Positions 10,327 through 21,500 of a stretch of DNA of 64,000 nucleotides are shown in pieces; position 1 is the first letter of the stretch; each line of letters opens with the position of its first letter. The notes under the pieces were generated by a model. The model saw only the letters and a program-made list of their open reading frames with translations. It ran no database searches and was not told the DNA's origin. The position numbers and the translations under genes were made by a program. The DNA comes from Daphnia pulex (lineage: Eukaryota > Arthropoda > Branchiopoda > Diplostraca > Daphniidae). The stretch spans positions 62,001 to 126,000 of the forward strand of contig NC_060021.1 of the NCBI RefSeq assembly GCF_021134715.1, in the 5' to 3' direction.

Positions 10327-12564
10327 CTAGCGAGTTCCGTTTTGTAGAATTTCATAAACTCTTTTGCAATTGGCTAGCGTACCCCAGATGGTGACGTACT
10401 TATTTTCTCTACACGGACGATAAATCTGTACATTATGATTAAACGCTAATTCTCTCAACAAATAATCCTCGTAAAAAATGTTTCTTCTCAAATTGATTGT
10501 AGGACACTCGATGGTGACTGGCAGGTTGTCGATAACGTCGGAGCAAGCGGCCAGTCGGCTTTCAGCATCTCCGCCGGTGATGAAAAGATTCCCATTGATA
10601 AAGTAGACACTTACCCAATATTCATTTTCTAGCCTTTTTACATTTGTTCCATGGCGTCCAATAACTCGCCCGCAATCCTTATTCGCTATCCCAGTCACGA
10701 CAATTCGATCGACGTAGACTTCTTTTTCTATAGTGGTTGTGATGGAAAATTCGGGTAATGCATCCTGCGGTTGTTCAGTACACTGCTTGACGGCTTTCTT
10801 TTCATTAAAGGTGTTGGCCGGGGTATTCTCCATTGCGTCAGTTACTAGAGGCTGTGGTTCGGTCAGTGGTGGTTTAGCTTGAACTGCAGTGGAATTACAA
10901 GCTAAGAATGGCGTTAAGATTTCAGTAATTTCAGTGACTGGAGGGATGATGGGCTCTTCGATTTGGAGTTGGTTGAATACCTCCTCATCGGTGCTGCATC
11001 CAACGTCCACTGTCAACTTTGGTTTCATTTGTTTCTGATTATTTTCCATTTCTGCCAACTTCTGGAGGGCCTCGTCTTTTTCCTTTTCTAGACTTTTTAC
11101 TTGATCCAGTAGTTGCTCGATTGTGTCTGTCTGGTTGCTAAGGGATACTCGTACTTCTTCCACTTCCGCCTTACTGGATAAAAGAAGAAGATCGGTTTCT
11201 TCTATTTTTCGCCTCAGCTGTGAATCATTTTCGGATAAACGGAGATTTTTTGCTTCGAGTTCAGAAATGGTTTTATTCTTTGACTCCAGCTCACGTGTAG
11301 CCACGGTCAACTGCGAGGTGTCCAATTGTTGTTCACTTAGGCAAGTCCGCAGTTTCTCCAATTCTGCTCGACTTTCTTGATTTTGCTCTTGAAGTTTAAT
11401 TATGGCTCTGTTTTTGGATACCAGAGCACGTTGACTTGAAGCTAGCTCATTGTGCACCTTGTGCAATTTTTTTTCTTCATAACAATTATGTAGTTGCTCC
11501 AATTTCGTTCGTTTATATGCGATAAGTCGATCTCTGGCTTCAATTTTTCGCATTAGACCCGAATTCTCTTTTGTCAAATGGAAATTTTCCCCTGTAATGT
11601 CAGTAATTTCACGTTTCTTTTCTTCGAGTTCGTTTTTGGTAGTTGCCAACTCGTCTTGTACATTTTGGTACTGTTGCAGCTTTGATGAGGAGTCTGTCAA
11701 TTGTGATTGAAGCAGACTCAACTCATTCTCCAAACGTTCTTTATCCAAAACAAATAGATTATTCTCATTCGCTCGACTGGATGCTAAACATGCAGTTTCG
11801 ATTTCGGGGATTTCAATGACTGGAGTGCTGGGCTCTTCAATTCGCCTCAGTTGTGAATCGTTTTCGTCCAAGGTGACATTTTTCGCTTCGAGTTCAGAAA
11901 TGGTTCTATTCTTTGACTCAAGCTCACGTGTATTCACGGCCAACTCGCGCGTGTCTAATTGTTGTTCGGCAAGGCAAACGCGGAGATTTTCCAATTCCGC
12001 CCGACTGGATGCGATCAGTCTATCCCTGTCTTCAATTTTTCGTCTTAGACGCGAATCATAATTTGCCAAGCGAAGATTTTTCTCTGTCATGTCAGTCATT
12101 TCAATTTTTTTTTCTTCGAGTTCACTTTTGGTAGTTGCCAACTCGTCGTGTACGTTCTGAAACATTTGCAGCTTTGATGAGGAGTCTGTCAGTTGTGATT
12201 GAACTAGACTCAACTCATTCTCCAGGCGTTCATTTTCCAATACAATCAGGTTGTTTTCGTCCATCAAACGAAGAAAACTTTGGTTGTTCAAGTCTTCTCC
12301 GCTGGCAGTCGGAAATCCATCGTCAATTACAGGTCGGGGAAGTGCATGCTGGTTAGTGCATGCAAAGTCAGGTTCAATCATATTCAGGTTATCAGCCGAA
12401 TGCCGAGTTGGTGATTCGGTCTGTCGACTGATGATGAAGGCACACAGTGCATTGATGATTAAGGTATACAGTGCATTCACTGTCCATATGAGCTCCAAGA
12501 TGATATACAGTGCAGCCATAAGCGAAAGGAAAGCCAATATAGTGACTGCCAAAAGGATGATCAT
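10327..12564 (-). CDS. Membrane-anchored coiled-coil protein with C-terminal KH domain
   Basis: An uninterrupted frame. The open frame continues upstream to an ATG at 12690, but a TATA box (plus 12634-12639) lies inside that extension, so Met at 12564 is the better start (745 aa; 787 from the upstream ATG). Residue numbers here count from the 787-aa form. Met43 starts a hydrophobic anchor (MIILLAVTILAFLSLMAAL). A long coiled coil with internal repeats runs from about 135 to 560 (ELESKNRTISELEAKN twice; LLQSQLTDSSSKLQ). A Pro/Thr-rich linker follows. Residues 656-725 are a type-I KH domain with the GXXG loop GRHG at 678-681 (VIGRHGTNVKRLE). A second, degenerate KH-like half without GXXG fills the C-terminus. 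KH domains bind single-stranded RNA or DNA, so this would be an RNA-binding module tethered to a membrane. Its paralogue at 18501 has C2 domains instead. Confidence 0.8.
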   Translation of the reverse strand: MIILLAVTILAFLSLMAALYIILELIWTVNALYTLIINALCAFIISRQTESPTRHSADNLNMIEPDFACTNQHALPRPVIDDGFPTASGEDLNNQSFLRLMDENNLIVLENERLENELSLVQSQLTDSSSKLQMFQNVHDELATTKSELEEKKIEMTDMTEKNLRLANYDSRLRRKIEDRDRLIASSRAELENLRVCLAEQQLDTRELAVNTRELESKNRTISELEAKNVTLDENDSQLRRIEEPSTPVIEIPEIETACLASSRANENNLFVLDKERLENELSLLQSQLTDSSSKLQQYQNVQDELATTKNELEEKKREITDITGENFHLTKENSGLMRKIEARDRLIAYKRTKLEQLHNCYEEKKLHKVHNELASSQRALVSKNRAIIKLQEQNQESRAELEKLRTCLSEQQLDTSQLTVATRELESKNKTISELEAKNLRLSENDSQLRRKIEETDLLLLSSKAEVEEVRVSLSNQTDTIEQLLDQVKSLEKEKDEALQKLAEMENNQKQMKPKLTVDVGCSTDEEVFNQLQIEEPIIPPVTEITEILTPFLACNSTAVQAKPPLTEPQPLVTDAMENTPANTFNEKKAVKQCTEQPQDALPEFSITTTIEKEVYVDRIVVTGIANKDCGRVIGRHGTNVKRLENEYWVSVYFINGNLFITGGDAESRLAACSDVIDNLPVTIECPTINLRRNIFYEDYLLRELAFNHNVQIYRPCRENKYVTIWGTLANCKRVYEILQNGTR

Positions 12565-12690
12565 TTTCACTGCTGTTAGATGGTTTGTTTGCAATTGAAA
12601 ACTGCGATGTTGACTATTGCCGTTGGGGTTGCCTTTATAGACTTGCCAGGGGGAATTCCGTTTTGCACTGTCCATTTCCACCGTTTGCAT
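12565..12690 (-). promoter_or_regulatory. Core promoter and 5' UTR block of the KH gene (TATA at 12634-12639)
   Basis: TATAAA reads on the minus strand within the block AAGTCTATAAAGGCAACCCC, followed about 30 bp later by AGTCAACATCGCAGTT, a plausible initiator. The same block precedes the paralogues at 1209, 22787 and 42743. In the last of these it is clearly not coding, so the frame seen through it here is probably incidental. Confidence 0.65.
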
Positions 12691-13468
12691 CAGATTTCTA
12701 CTTATGTTTATACTATTTAACTTTTTGTATCAAATTGTAATCATACTTTAAGGTGTAACGAACATTGTTCAATTAGTTTAAAATTTATTGCAATTCATTT
12801 TAATCTTTTAATTTCATTTTGAAATGAAGTTTATTCGGAATTCCGGTTGGGATTCAAATGTTGCCGGTCTGGACATGTCTGGAAAACGACAGGGCGCCCG
12901 TAGCGGTAAGTCCACCAACTAAGAAGAATAAAAGTTAAAGGAATCATTTTTCATTGAATTGAGATTCTACACGGCAATTATTTTGTTTCTAGGTGGGTTT
13001 GCCCTAATAAACCGATAACGAAATTATAAATGACGTTACATGACCCCGTGAAGTCGTTAATTTAATCGTCTGCGTGTTGTCTAGCCTAATGTAAGTGTGT
13101 AACGAGGTAAGCCGTGTTAAGCTCGTTATGGCGTTAAGATCGTTTAGGTTATATTTTAAGTATTCAAATTTCAGTTACTCCATACTCCACTCGATGGGAG
13201 ACGACGTGAAACTTTTGATACCATATCTGACCAAATATTGTTTGACAACCGTTTTCCCGTAAACTAAAATCAGTAACAAAACTCGTTAACGTTTATCACT
13301 TTTTCTTTTAATTGGTTTATTTCGAAATCTTTTTGGTGTTTGTTTTATAATGGAAATAATTGGACATTATCATGAAAAAAGTACCTTCCGTATAATCAAT
13401 GAATATTGCAAAAGTTGCCGGGAATATGCGTGTTAGTTGTTTCTTTTTTCCCTTTATCGAATTCAAGT
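12691..13468. other. Duplicated upstream flank of the KH gene
   Basis: About 650 bp (12691-13340) align with 22914-23605 upstream of the 1470-codon paralogue, with small indels. The segmental duplication therefore included distal upstream DNA. No coding sequence was recognised. Confidence 0.6.
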
Positions 13469-14029
13469 TCAAGACGAATTCAAGATCTCCACCTCAAGAC
13501 AAGCTTTGCCCTCTGGATTGTAAGACTTGTCGTACAGTTTCAGTTTATAGACTTGATTTACTTCCAAGGCGGAGACGTAAAATACGACGGAGCCGACCGC
13601 GGACGTCTTCAAACCGAATTTCGATGACTTTTTCAGTTTAATTGTTATTAGGCACGCTTCCGGATTGAGAGTCTTGATGGGAAAGTATTTGTTCCATTCC
13701 GGCTGGCTGCTGCGGATCGTTTTGGTTTTGCTGACTTTCTTGTTGTTCTTGTCCTGTTCGCGAATCTTGCCGCCCCATTTCTGGACCCGCGTGGAAACCG
13801 AAAGGTAATATTTGTCAGAATCCTTTTCCTTGGCTTCCGGAAGGTATCCTCTCAGAACTCTGACATTGAAATGCTTTGGTGTCTGGTCTCCTTCCTCGCA
13901 TTCAGACTTTTCGGGATTTGGGGGCAATGAATGGGGATCTCCACGATTATCACGATATTGATCTTTTTGTAGAAGTGACCACGGATAGAGGAGTTCTTGT
14001 GGAATTTTCTCATCCGATAGATTTGCCAT
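13469..14029 (-). CDS. Small C2-like domain protein (186 aa)
   Basis: Single-exon frame of 186 codons. The N-terminus has no membrane segment and carries ELLYPWSLLQ, matching ILIYPWKELQ in the small paralogue at 42743. After an acidic stretch (DPHSLPPNPEKSE, also found in the giant paralogue) comes one C2-like beta-sandwich at residues about 52-183. Shared marks are VRVLRGYLPEAK, YYLSVSTRVQKW, SQPEWNKYF and IKLKKSSKFGLKTS. The loop that normally carries calcium-binding aspartates is poor in Asp, so calcium binding is doubtful. The Lys-rich strand could contact acidic lipid or protein. TATAAA on the minus strand (plus 14123-14128) is about 95 bp upstream of the ATG, inside a promoter module shared with the gene at 37626. 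The C2 assignment rests on pattern. Confidence 0.75.
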   Translation of the reverse strand: MANLSDEKIPQELLYPWSLLQKDQYRDNRGDPHSLPPNPEKSECEEGDQTPKHFNVRVLRGYLPEAKEKDSDKYYLSVSTRVQKWGGKIREQDKNNKKVSKTKTIRSSQPEWNKYFPIKTLNPEACLITIKLKKSSKFGLKTSAVGSVVFYVSALEVNQVYKLKLYDKSYNPEGKACLEVEILNSS

Positions 14030-14122
14030 GGCTACTTCTTCAGTTAATTTTATTCGTCAAGCCTTGAAAATGGAAATCACAGACTAAAAGACGATATAAC
14101 TGCAGACCAACTGTCAACCCCC

Positions 14123-14186
14123 TTTATACCTTTGGAACAGATTGTTGACGCGGCAGCTATTGGAAAGTCACTTTTTGTTAGGCATT
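14123..14186 (-). promoter_or_regulatory. Shared proximal promoter module with TATA box
   Basis: Read on minus: GCCTAACAAAAAGTGACTTT, then CCAATAGCTGCCGCGTCA, then GGTATAAAG. The same order and spacing occur at 37511-37574 upstream of the plus-strand gene at 37626. Weaker similarity continues distally to about 14330 (GTAGATGATGGGCCAAGAC). Confidence 0.7.
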
Positions 14187-14925
14187 TAATAATTTAGAAT
14201 AGCCAAATCTTGTTATTTTGATTGAATTCCAACTTAGTTTTATATTTAAAAATGTTCAAAAAGAAATTTCGTTTAATTCTATTATCTTTATTTTTTACGT
14301 CAATTTGAATGTAGATGATGGGCCAAGACTTGGGTTAGATTGTAGAGGTTGCGAAATCAAGGTTGCGAATCTTATTTCAAAAATGGTTCATAGATGGCTG
14401 CTCGAAAAATATCAACTTTCATGAAAATTAATTAATTAAAAATTAAGCCTCTTACCTCATAGTTCGATAAACTATGTTATTCCCCGTATGAAGCTTAATT
14501 TTCAATAATCTTTATAACCAAATCTCTGCAAATAGAAATTGTGAGTTCATGTTTGGATGTCAGAACTAGAAAAATTGTGAATTAAGATGGAGCAAAGGCA
14601 AACTACTCATCAATTGTGTCTCCTTTTAATTAATTAATTGGATCACTTAATTTCCTCCTGCAGGCCTACCACAAACAACAAAGTGCTGCTGTTGAATTCA
14701 ATGCAAGAGGGCTGACTTGAAATGCTGTGCAACTGTCGTCAACAGCTTTTTCGACTCTTTGTGGCAACCCAACTTGGGTAAGCCAAAATTTTGGAATCAT
14801 TTTGTCTTTAGTATCTCCAAAGATTTTGTATCTGCTAGCGAATTTCATTAAACCTTTTAAAATATCTTAAAATGTAAGCTAATTGTTTGCTTATATAATG
14901 TCAATAGTTTAGTTGGGAATCAGGG
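14187..14925. other. Intergenic, distal part of shared upstream region
   Basis: 14187-14330 matches the region upstream of 37511. The rest is AT-rich with no gene recognised. Confidence 0.4.
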
Positions 14926-15456
14926 ATGAAATTAGCAGCTCTATTTCGATGGCCATTTTGGCATCGACTCGAGCCTTCATTCTTCTCGGGACTCCCTGAA
15001 CAAATTGACATCGCAAATCAGCATCGCAAATTGCCAAGTCGGCCGCCGGAGAAAATCATATCGCCACAAATCTGGATTATTTTCTCGGAAACCTTTGACG
15101 ATCATGAAGTTCGCGGACACAACTGAGCTCAACATTTACCGCGCGTCCAAGGGCGGAAAAAATACCACAGCAAGTCCCGGCCTTTACTAGTTCAGTCCAG
15201 CGGCCATTCTGGACAGCTCCAGCATCACCCAGTGGTACAGCGGAGTCAACAGCCAGCACTATTTCGGCTTCCGCGTTCAAATGTGGAACGAGACGATCTA
15301 GCAAGCTGTTGCCACCCATCTGACGCGGGTAGGTTAAGAAGGTCTGAACTTATACCAGGTCCAGTCGATCCCGTTCGACCGTGTCATCATCATGGTGTCA
15401 TTCTGACCAGATCAAGCGACGGAGAAGAGGACGAACGTTACCACATTATACATACG
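14926..15456 (+). pseudogene. Decayed 5' fragment of the FTWR-repeat secreted-protein gene
   Basis: Highly similar at DNA level to the 5' part of the gene at 58464-60477, starting at the same ATG context and running to the segment encoding FDRV..EED. It keeps TELNIYR, QFSPAAILDSSSIT, WYSGVNS and FGFRVQMWNETI. Frameshifts and deletions separate these pieces, a TAG follows WNETI, and an insertion lies before the last part. Similarity covers only the first third of the parent and includes DNA just before the ATG, so this is a truncated segmental copy. No introns exist in that part of the parent, so a retrocopy cannot be told from a DNA duplicate. Confidence 0.85.
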
Positions 15457-18400
15457 TAATTATACATAACGTTTCCATTATTATTCATTGTGCCGGTCTT
15501 AAAGTAATTATCTTCACGGATTCGTGTAAATTTTATTTGTATTTTTATCTTGAATGTGGTAGGGGGGCTCAGTGTAACTTGTTGAGATGACAATCAATAA
15601 TTAGATACGTAAATAATCCCATTCATTTTTGATTTGTTTGTTTAATCAGGATCAGGAGAGCTGGAAAGGGGTCGATTGTTTTTTCTATCGATATCTTTAG
15701 AAAATGAAAGTGTCGTCTGCTTTCAATTTGTTAAAAGTTTCAGTGATTCATTTTTTAAGTTTTGGAGAAAAGTCAGAAGACTAAAAGAGACAAAGTTTAA
15801 GATTTCAAAGCAATTGAAACGATATGTGGCTGCACGAAAAATAGCAGTTCACATCAAATTACAAAAAAATGTGTTCGTCGAGTAAACTTTGTGTCGTGGC
15901 TCTTTAATAGAATCGCCTAAATCACACTCCATGCTTTTTAGCGGGTAAATAAGATAAAGTTTACATAAAAGAATGTTTATGGGAGCTTAAGTAAAACAGT
16001 TAAGCCTGTTACAAAGTTGAGAAATGTATTTCCTGTGACTAGCCTTTAACTGCATTTAACTAGCATTCGTGATGTAAGCCTTCTGTCAATGCATGGCAGT
16101 TTGTTCGCACTGTCTAACCTTTTTCTTTCAAGTGCAGATTTGAGTACTGAACCATGCACAGCCATCGTGACAACAAGATATTCCAGTTTTGCTTCTGCTG
16201 GATCTGTCATCTCAGCAACAACCTCAGCATCATCATTTGGGTAAATGACTTTCAATACTTTTATTCCTGTGACTTGCCAGTTAATGTTTCATTTTCAACT
16301 TTGCCTTACTTGTTGTCCAAATATTTTTCGTGACTAAATGTTTATTTTTCATTTAGATAAACAGCATCCCTGTTGATTGGAGATTCTACCCGATGGCCGA
16401 GCTACGTATCTCTTCCTTCGTCTCCCTTTCTTAAAATGTCCTCATGTACACTTCATGTGAATGTGGGTGTATTCACGAGGACCCCCTTTTCTCCCTATCC
16501 CGCCTGGTGGACTCAACTTTTCAGCGGATGGATGGATCACTTGTGGAAGGATACCTGGCTGAATTTAACAAGTTCAAAAGTAGGAAAAACATTTATCTCT
16601 ATTCTTCCTATTTGAGTATTGAGTGGGCGTTGATTGTAAATTGTTACCGAGTACTATTACTCCTGAGCTATAGACAGTTATTGACTGGAACTGATTTCTC
16701 TTGTCGTTTTTGTTGACTCGGTCAGGGCTCATTAAATAGCTCATAGTACGACAACAGATCAGGCTTGTTTTGTCCAAAATATTTCAAACTTGAATTCAAT
16801 CAAAATGCAACTAGGAGATTTTATTGAGCGAGAGGGGGACCTTCCGCCACACTGCGTGCACCTCCTTGTATATAGATGCTGGTCGGTCATTGTCGGTTTA
16901 CCGGTTTTGATTGCAGTCACCTTTTTTTTCGGTTCTTCTTTCCGGGAAAGGAGAAGAGAACAAATGAACAATGTACTGCGCACACGTTGATTGTTTGCGC
17001 TGCAATCGATCGGTCGTTAGTGTTTTCCTTTGAACAGGAAAGAGATGAGACACAAATATCTACAGCACAATGGGACTTTTGGTGCCATTGTGGTACGGTA
17101 CGGATCATCCACACTAAACTTTTTCTTTCTTTTTCTTTCGGGAAAGAATAAAAGGGTACCGTGAATTTTTGATTCTTTTTTTTTTCATCTCTGCGTGTAC
17201 TGAAATACCGGTTTTTTTATTTTGGCGGCGTGTTGCTTTTGTGGCGTCCTGTTTTTCCCTGCGTTTCTTTCATTTCTCTCCTCCATTCTCGCTGTTCCAT
17301 CAAAGGATGTGATGATGATGACTTGTCGACTGATGAATGATGATCGAGTGGCTAAGCATTACAGGGTCACGAGCTCATCGGTTGGGCTTCTGGAACTTGC
17401 TGGCCGACATTAAAAAAAAATGAGAAATAACAGCTGTTTTCTTATTTTTATTTTTTACCCCTCTGGCGGTGTATATATCAATATGCACGGAGATTATATG
17501 CTTTTATAAAATGTTGACGGTATGGCATCTGTTGTTTTAGCTGCCAGTTGCTCTGATTCGATTAAGTATTAGGCGGGGGGGTCCTGTATATTTCACTTTT
17601 GCCTTGTATAACTTAATGAGAATAGATTGCCTTTTACCACCCAACGAATACGGTACCTGCTATAGACCTGATCAGTCTGATGCCACGAAACGGCAATCAT
17701 GAAAGGCCATGGCTTGATATGAAGATGCGTACTCATTAAAGCAGCCGGCCAGCCGGTATAAAGGAAAGGTTAGGTAATGGAGAGTGGGGGTTAAAATTGT
17801 TTAAAATTTGAAGTTTCAAAGCTAGAAAAGAGAAAAAAGGTATAAATAGTAGAAAAGAAATTGGGTCGGAATTACTAACACGTTCACCCAACAAAACTTA
17901 ATAATTCGACACCAATTATTCGACGCATAAACAACAAGCAAAGCAACTACATTTCCGCAATGGTGTGAAAATATTTCGACAACGGATGTAGCGTACAAAT
18001 ACTTTGACCTAACCTAACTTAAACTTAACTTAACTAACTTAACGTAATCTTAAAAACGAATTGTCAAAGTACTTTTGCTACACTGTGTCGACGTATTTTG
18101 TCACCAGTCGAAATGCAGTTGCCTTATAATGTTGAAGGTAACATCAAATGGAAGGTGTCGAATTAAAGTTTGGTCGGATGGACCCGATTATGAAAGAAGA
18201 TGACGAAAAAGATTGAAAAAAAATTATGGAGGTAAATAATTTAGGGGAAGAAAAAGAATAAGAAAGAAAGATTACTCAGGTCATCAATTTTCTCATCTTC
18301 CGGTCATCCACCTGTCCCGTCTATTTCCGGTTTCCACCTTCCTGATCGTCGCGTCATCTCTCGGATCCTCAACTCTCTTTTCTCCAAGTTCCTTTCTATC

Positions 18401-18500
18401 CACTCTCGATCTCAACTTCCTCTGGGTGGAGGAATTGGCATTTAGTGAGAAACTCATTCAGCTTCCGCGTCAGGTTAACGGGGTTTTGGTACATCCAGTA
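15457..18500. other. 3 kb intergenic region with no firm gene
   Basis: Mostly AT-rich. A minus-strand frame at 16046-16255 (LKVIYPNDDAEVVAEMTDPA and following) looks coding-like in composition, but I recognise no family and no flanking exons; it may be a gene remnant. Around 18008-18050 there are short CCTAACCTAACTTAA-type repeats, resembling arthropod telomere units but too few to call. The right end is the 3' flank of the giant C2 gene. Confidence 0.35.
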
Positions 18501-21500
18501 TCAGAACCAGCTGTCCATCGTATCTAGAATATCAGAGAGCGTCTTTTTGGGGGCTGGGGATGGATTGACGAACAAATTATTCATGTAGTTTCGTTCGGTT
18601 GGCTGGTAGCCGTCGGTGCTCTGCTGCGGGAGCGACTCAGCCTCTGCTGATGCTGGCTGTTGTTCAACGACTTTCTGAAATTCCTTAGCTTCCGTTTCCC
18701 CCACTTCCGCATCTTCGTTAGTCACATTTCCGGTGTCGTCAATCGTCTGGTGAATATTATCGGTCGGACTCTCCGGTTCCGGCTTTTTCTCATCCGTTTC
18801 AAGTTCATGTTCGCTAGACGGAGGTATTTCAGCCGGAGTCTCCTTGGGTTCAGAAACGATCTTTGAGCTGGGAATGACTTCTGGCAGGTAGTCGATCTTG
18901 TACTCAACCTCAAGACAAGCCTCTCCCGCTGGAAAATAACAGTCGTACAGTTTCAGCCTATTGATTTCATTGACTTTCATTTTGTGTACGCAAATAACGA
19001 ATGAAAAGACCGTGATTGACGTCTTCAAACCCCATTTCGACAACTTTTTGAGTTTAATGACCATCATCCACTTTTCCGGATTTCGAGTCTTGATGGTGAA
19101 GTTTTGATTCCATTCCGGCTGACTACCGCGGATGATTTTGGTTTTGATTTTCTTGGACTGGACGCGGTTCATGCCGTGCCATTCCTCGACCCTAATTGAA
19201 ACGTAATATTGGTCAGAATCCTTTGCTTCCGGAAAGTTTACTCCTCTCACAACTTTGATTTGGAAATTCTTGGGCGTCCTTTTTCCTTGCTTGCAATCAG
19301 GGTGCGGCTTTGCTGCTTCCGTTTTCTCATCCATTGCCCGATTCTGTACAAGTTGAGATTTTTCGGTATTTGGGGGTAATGCATGTGGTTCTTTTGGTAC
19401 TTGGCGGGGCTGATTATCAGTGGTCTTGGATTGAGCCTTCGTTGGCTGTTGCTCAACCTCGGGTATAATTGTTTCTTCGGCCATTTCAAGTAGCTCATCA
19501 GTTTCACTGAGTACAGGATCTTTGTTTGTCATAATTTTGTCGTAGTCAATCGTCTGCTGCAAATTTTCGGTCGGACTCTTCGGTTCCGGCTTTTTCTCGT
19601 CCGTTTCAAGTTGTTCGTTGGACGCAGGTACTTCAGCCGGAGTTTCCTTGGGTTTAAAAACGTTCTCTGGGCTGTGAATGACTTCCGGCAGCGGGTACTC
19701 GATCTGCAACTCAACATACGCGTTGCCCAATGGTTTGAAAATTTGTTTGAAGAGTCGGAGCCTATTGACTTGATTTACTTTTATGTCGCTCACGTAAATT
19801 ACGTTGGAGCCGACCGTGGACGTTTTCAAACCCAATTTTGACGACTTTTTCAATTTAATTGTTATTAGGCATTCTTCCGGGTTTTGAGTCTTGATGGTAA
19901 AGTCTTTGTTCCATTCCGGCTGGCTGCCGCGGATCGTTTTGGTTTTGCTGACTTTCTTGTTGTCATGTTCGCGTATCGTGCCGCACCATTTCTGGACCCG
20001 CGTGGAAACCGAAACGTAATATTTTTCAGAATCCTTTGCTTCCGGAAGGTCTACTCCTCTCACAACTCTGATTTGGAAATGTTTAGGGTTTTGGTTTTCT
20101 GTCTTGCTATCAGATTTTTCGGGATTTGGGGGCAATGCGTGTGGGTCTTCTGGTATATGGCGGGGCTGATTGTCATTCTTGTTGAACGAATCAGGTTTTT
20201 CAGGAATTTGGGACTGTACCTGTGGATTTTCAGGCTTATGAAGGAATTGATTATCAGTGCTCTTATTGGATTGAGCCTTTGATGGCTGTTCCTCAACTTG
20301 TTCACTTTCCTCAGGTATAATTGTTTCTTTGGCGATTTCAAGTAGTTCAGTTTCACCCACCGGATCTATCTTTGTTACATTTCCGGTGTCGTCAATAGTC
20401 TTCTGCCAATTATCGGGCAGACTCTTCGGTTCCGGCCTTTTCTCGTCCGTTTCAGGTCGTCCTTTAGACGCAGGTACTCCAACCGGAGTTTCCTTTGGTT
20501 TAGAAACGATCTCTGGGCTGGGTTCTTCCGGTTTCTCATCCATTGTCTGATCATTAAGAAGTTCAGGTTTTTCGGGAATAAGGGGCTGGAACTGTGGATC
20601 TTGAGGCTGGAACTGTGGATCTTGAGGCTGATGACGGAATTGATTATCAGTGCTCTTATCGGATTGATCCTTTGATGGCTGTTCCTCAACTTGTTCACTT
20701 TTTTCCTCAGGTATAATCAACTCTTCGGTGATTTCAAGTAGTTCAGTTTCACCCAGCACCTGCTGGTCTGTGTTAGTCACATTTCCGGTGTCGTCGTCAA
20801 TGATCTCGGCCAAACTCTCGGTCAGACTCTTTGGCTGTTTCTCGTCCGTTTCAAGTTGTTGGTTGGATGGACGTACTTCAACCGGAATGTGTTTGGGTTC
20901 AGAAACTGGCTCTTTTGGTGCTTCCAGCTCCTGATTGTCGGCCGGCATTTCGTCGGATAAACTCTCGGTGGCGTAAATAGCTTCCCGCGTTTGATCCTTG
21001 AGACTCTCCGGGTTATTTTGGAGCGTTTCAACTTGTTCTATCGCTGCCGGGATCTCGTTGGGTTTTTCTACTTCAATGCCGTTTTTCTCGCCATTCCTCG
21101 GGGTCAGACTACTCATTTGATCTCCCAGTTGCTCGATTGTGTCGGTCTGGTTGTTAAGGGATACTCGAAGTTCATCCACTTCCGCCTTACTGGATAGAAG
21201 AAGACGATTGGTATCTTCTATTTTTCGCCTCAACTGTGAATCGTTTTCGGTCAAACTGAGATTTTTCGCTTCGAGTTCAGAAATGGTTATACTCTTTGAC
21301 TCAACCTCACGTGTAGCCACGGCCAACTCGCGCGTGTCTAATTGTTGTTCACTTAGACAAGTCTTCAGTTGCTCCAATTCTGCTCGACTTTCTTGATTTT
21401 GCTCTTGAAGTTTAATAATGGCTCTGTTTTTGGATACCAGAGCACGTTGACTCGAAGCCAGCTCATTGTGCACCTTGTGCAATTTTTTTTCTTCATGATA

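Noticed and set aside
18008-18050. CCTAACCTAACTTAA run as interstitial telomere
   Set aside because: Only about two true CCTAA units before the sequence drifts to TTAACTTAAC, so too short to support.
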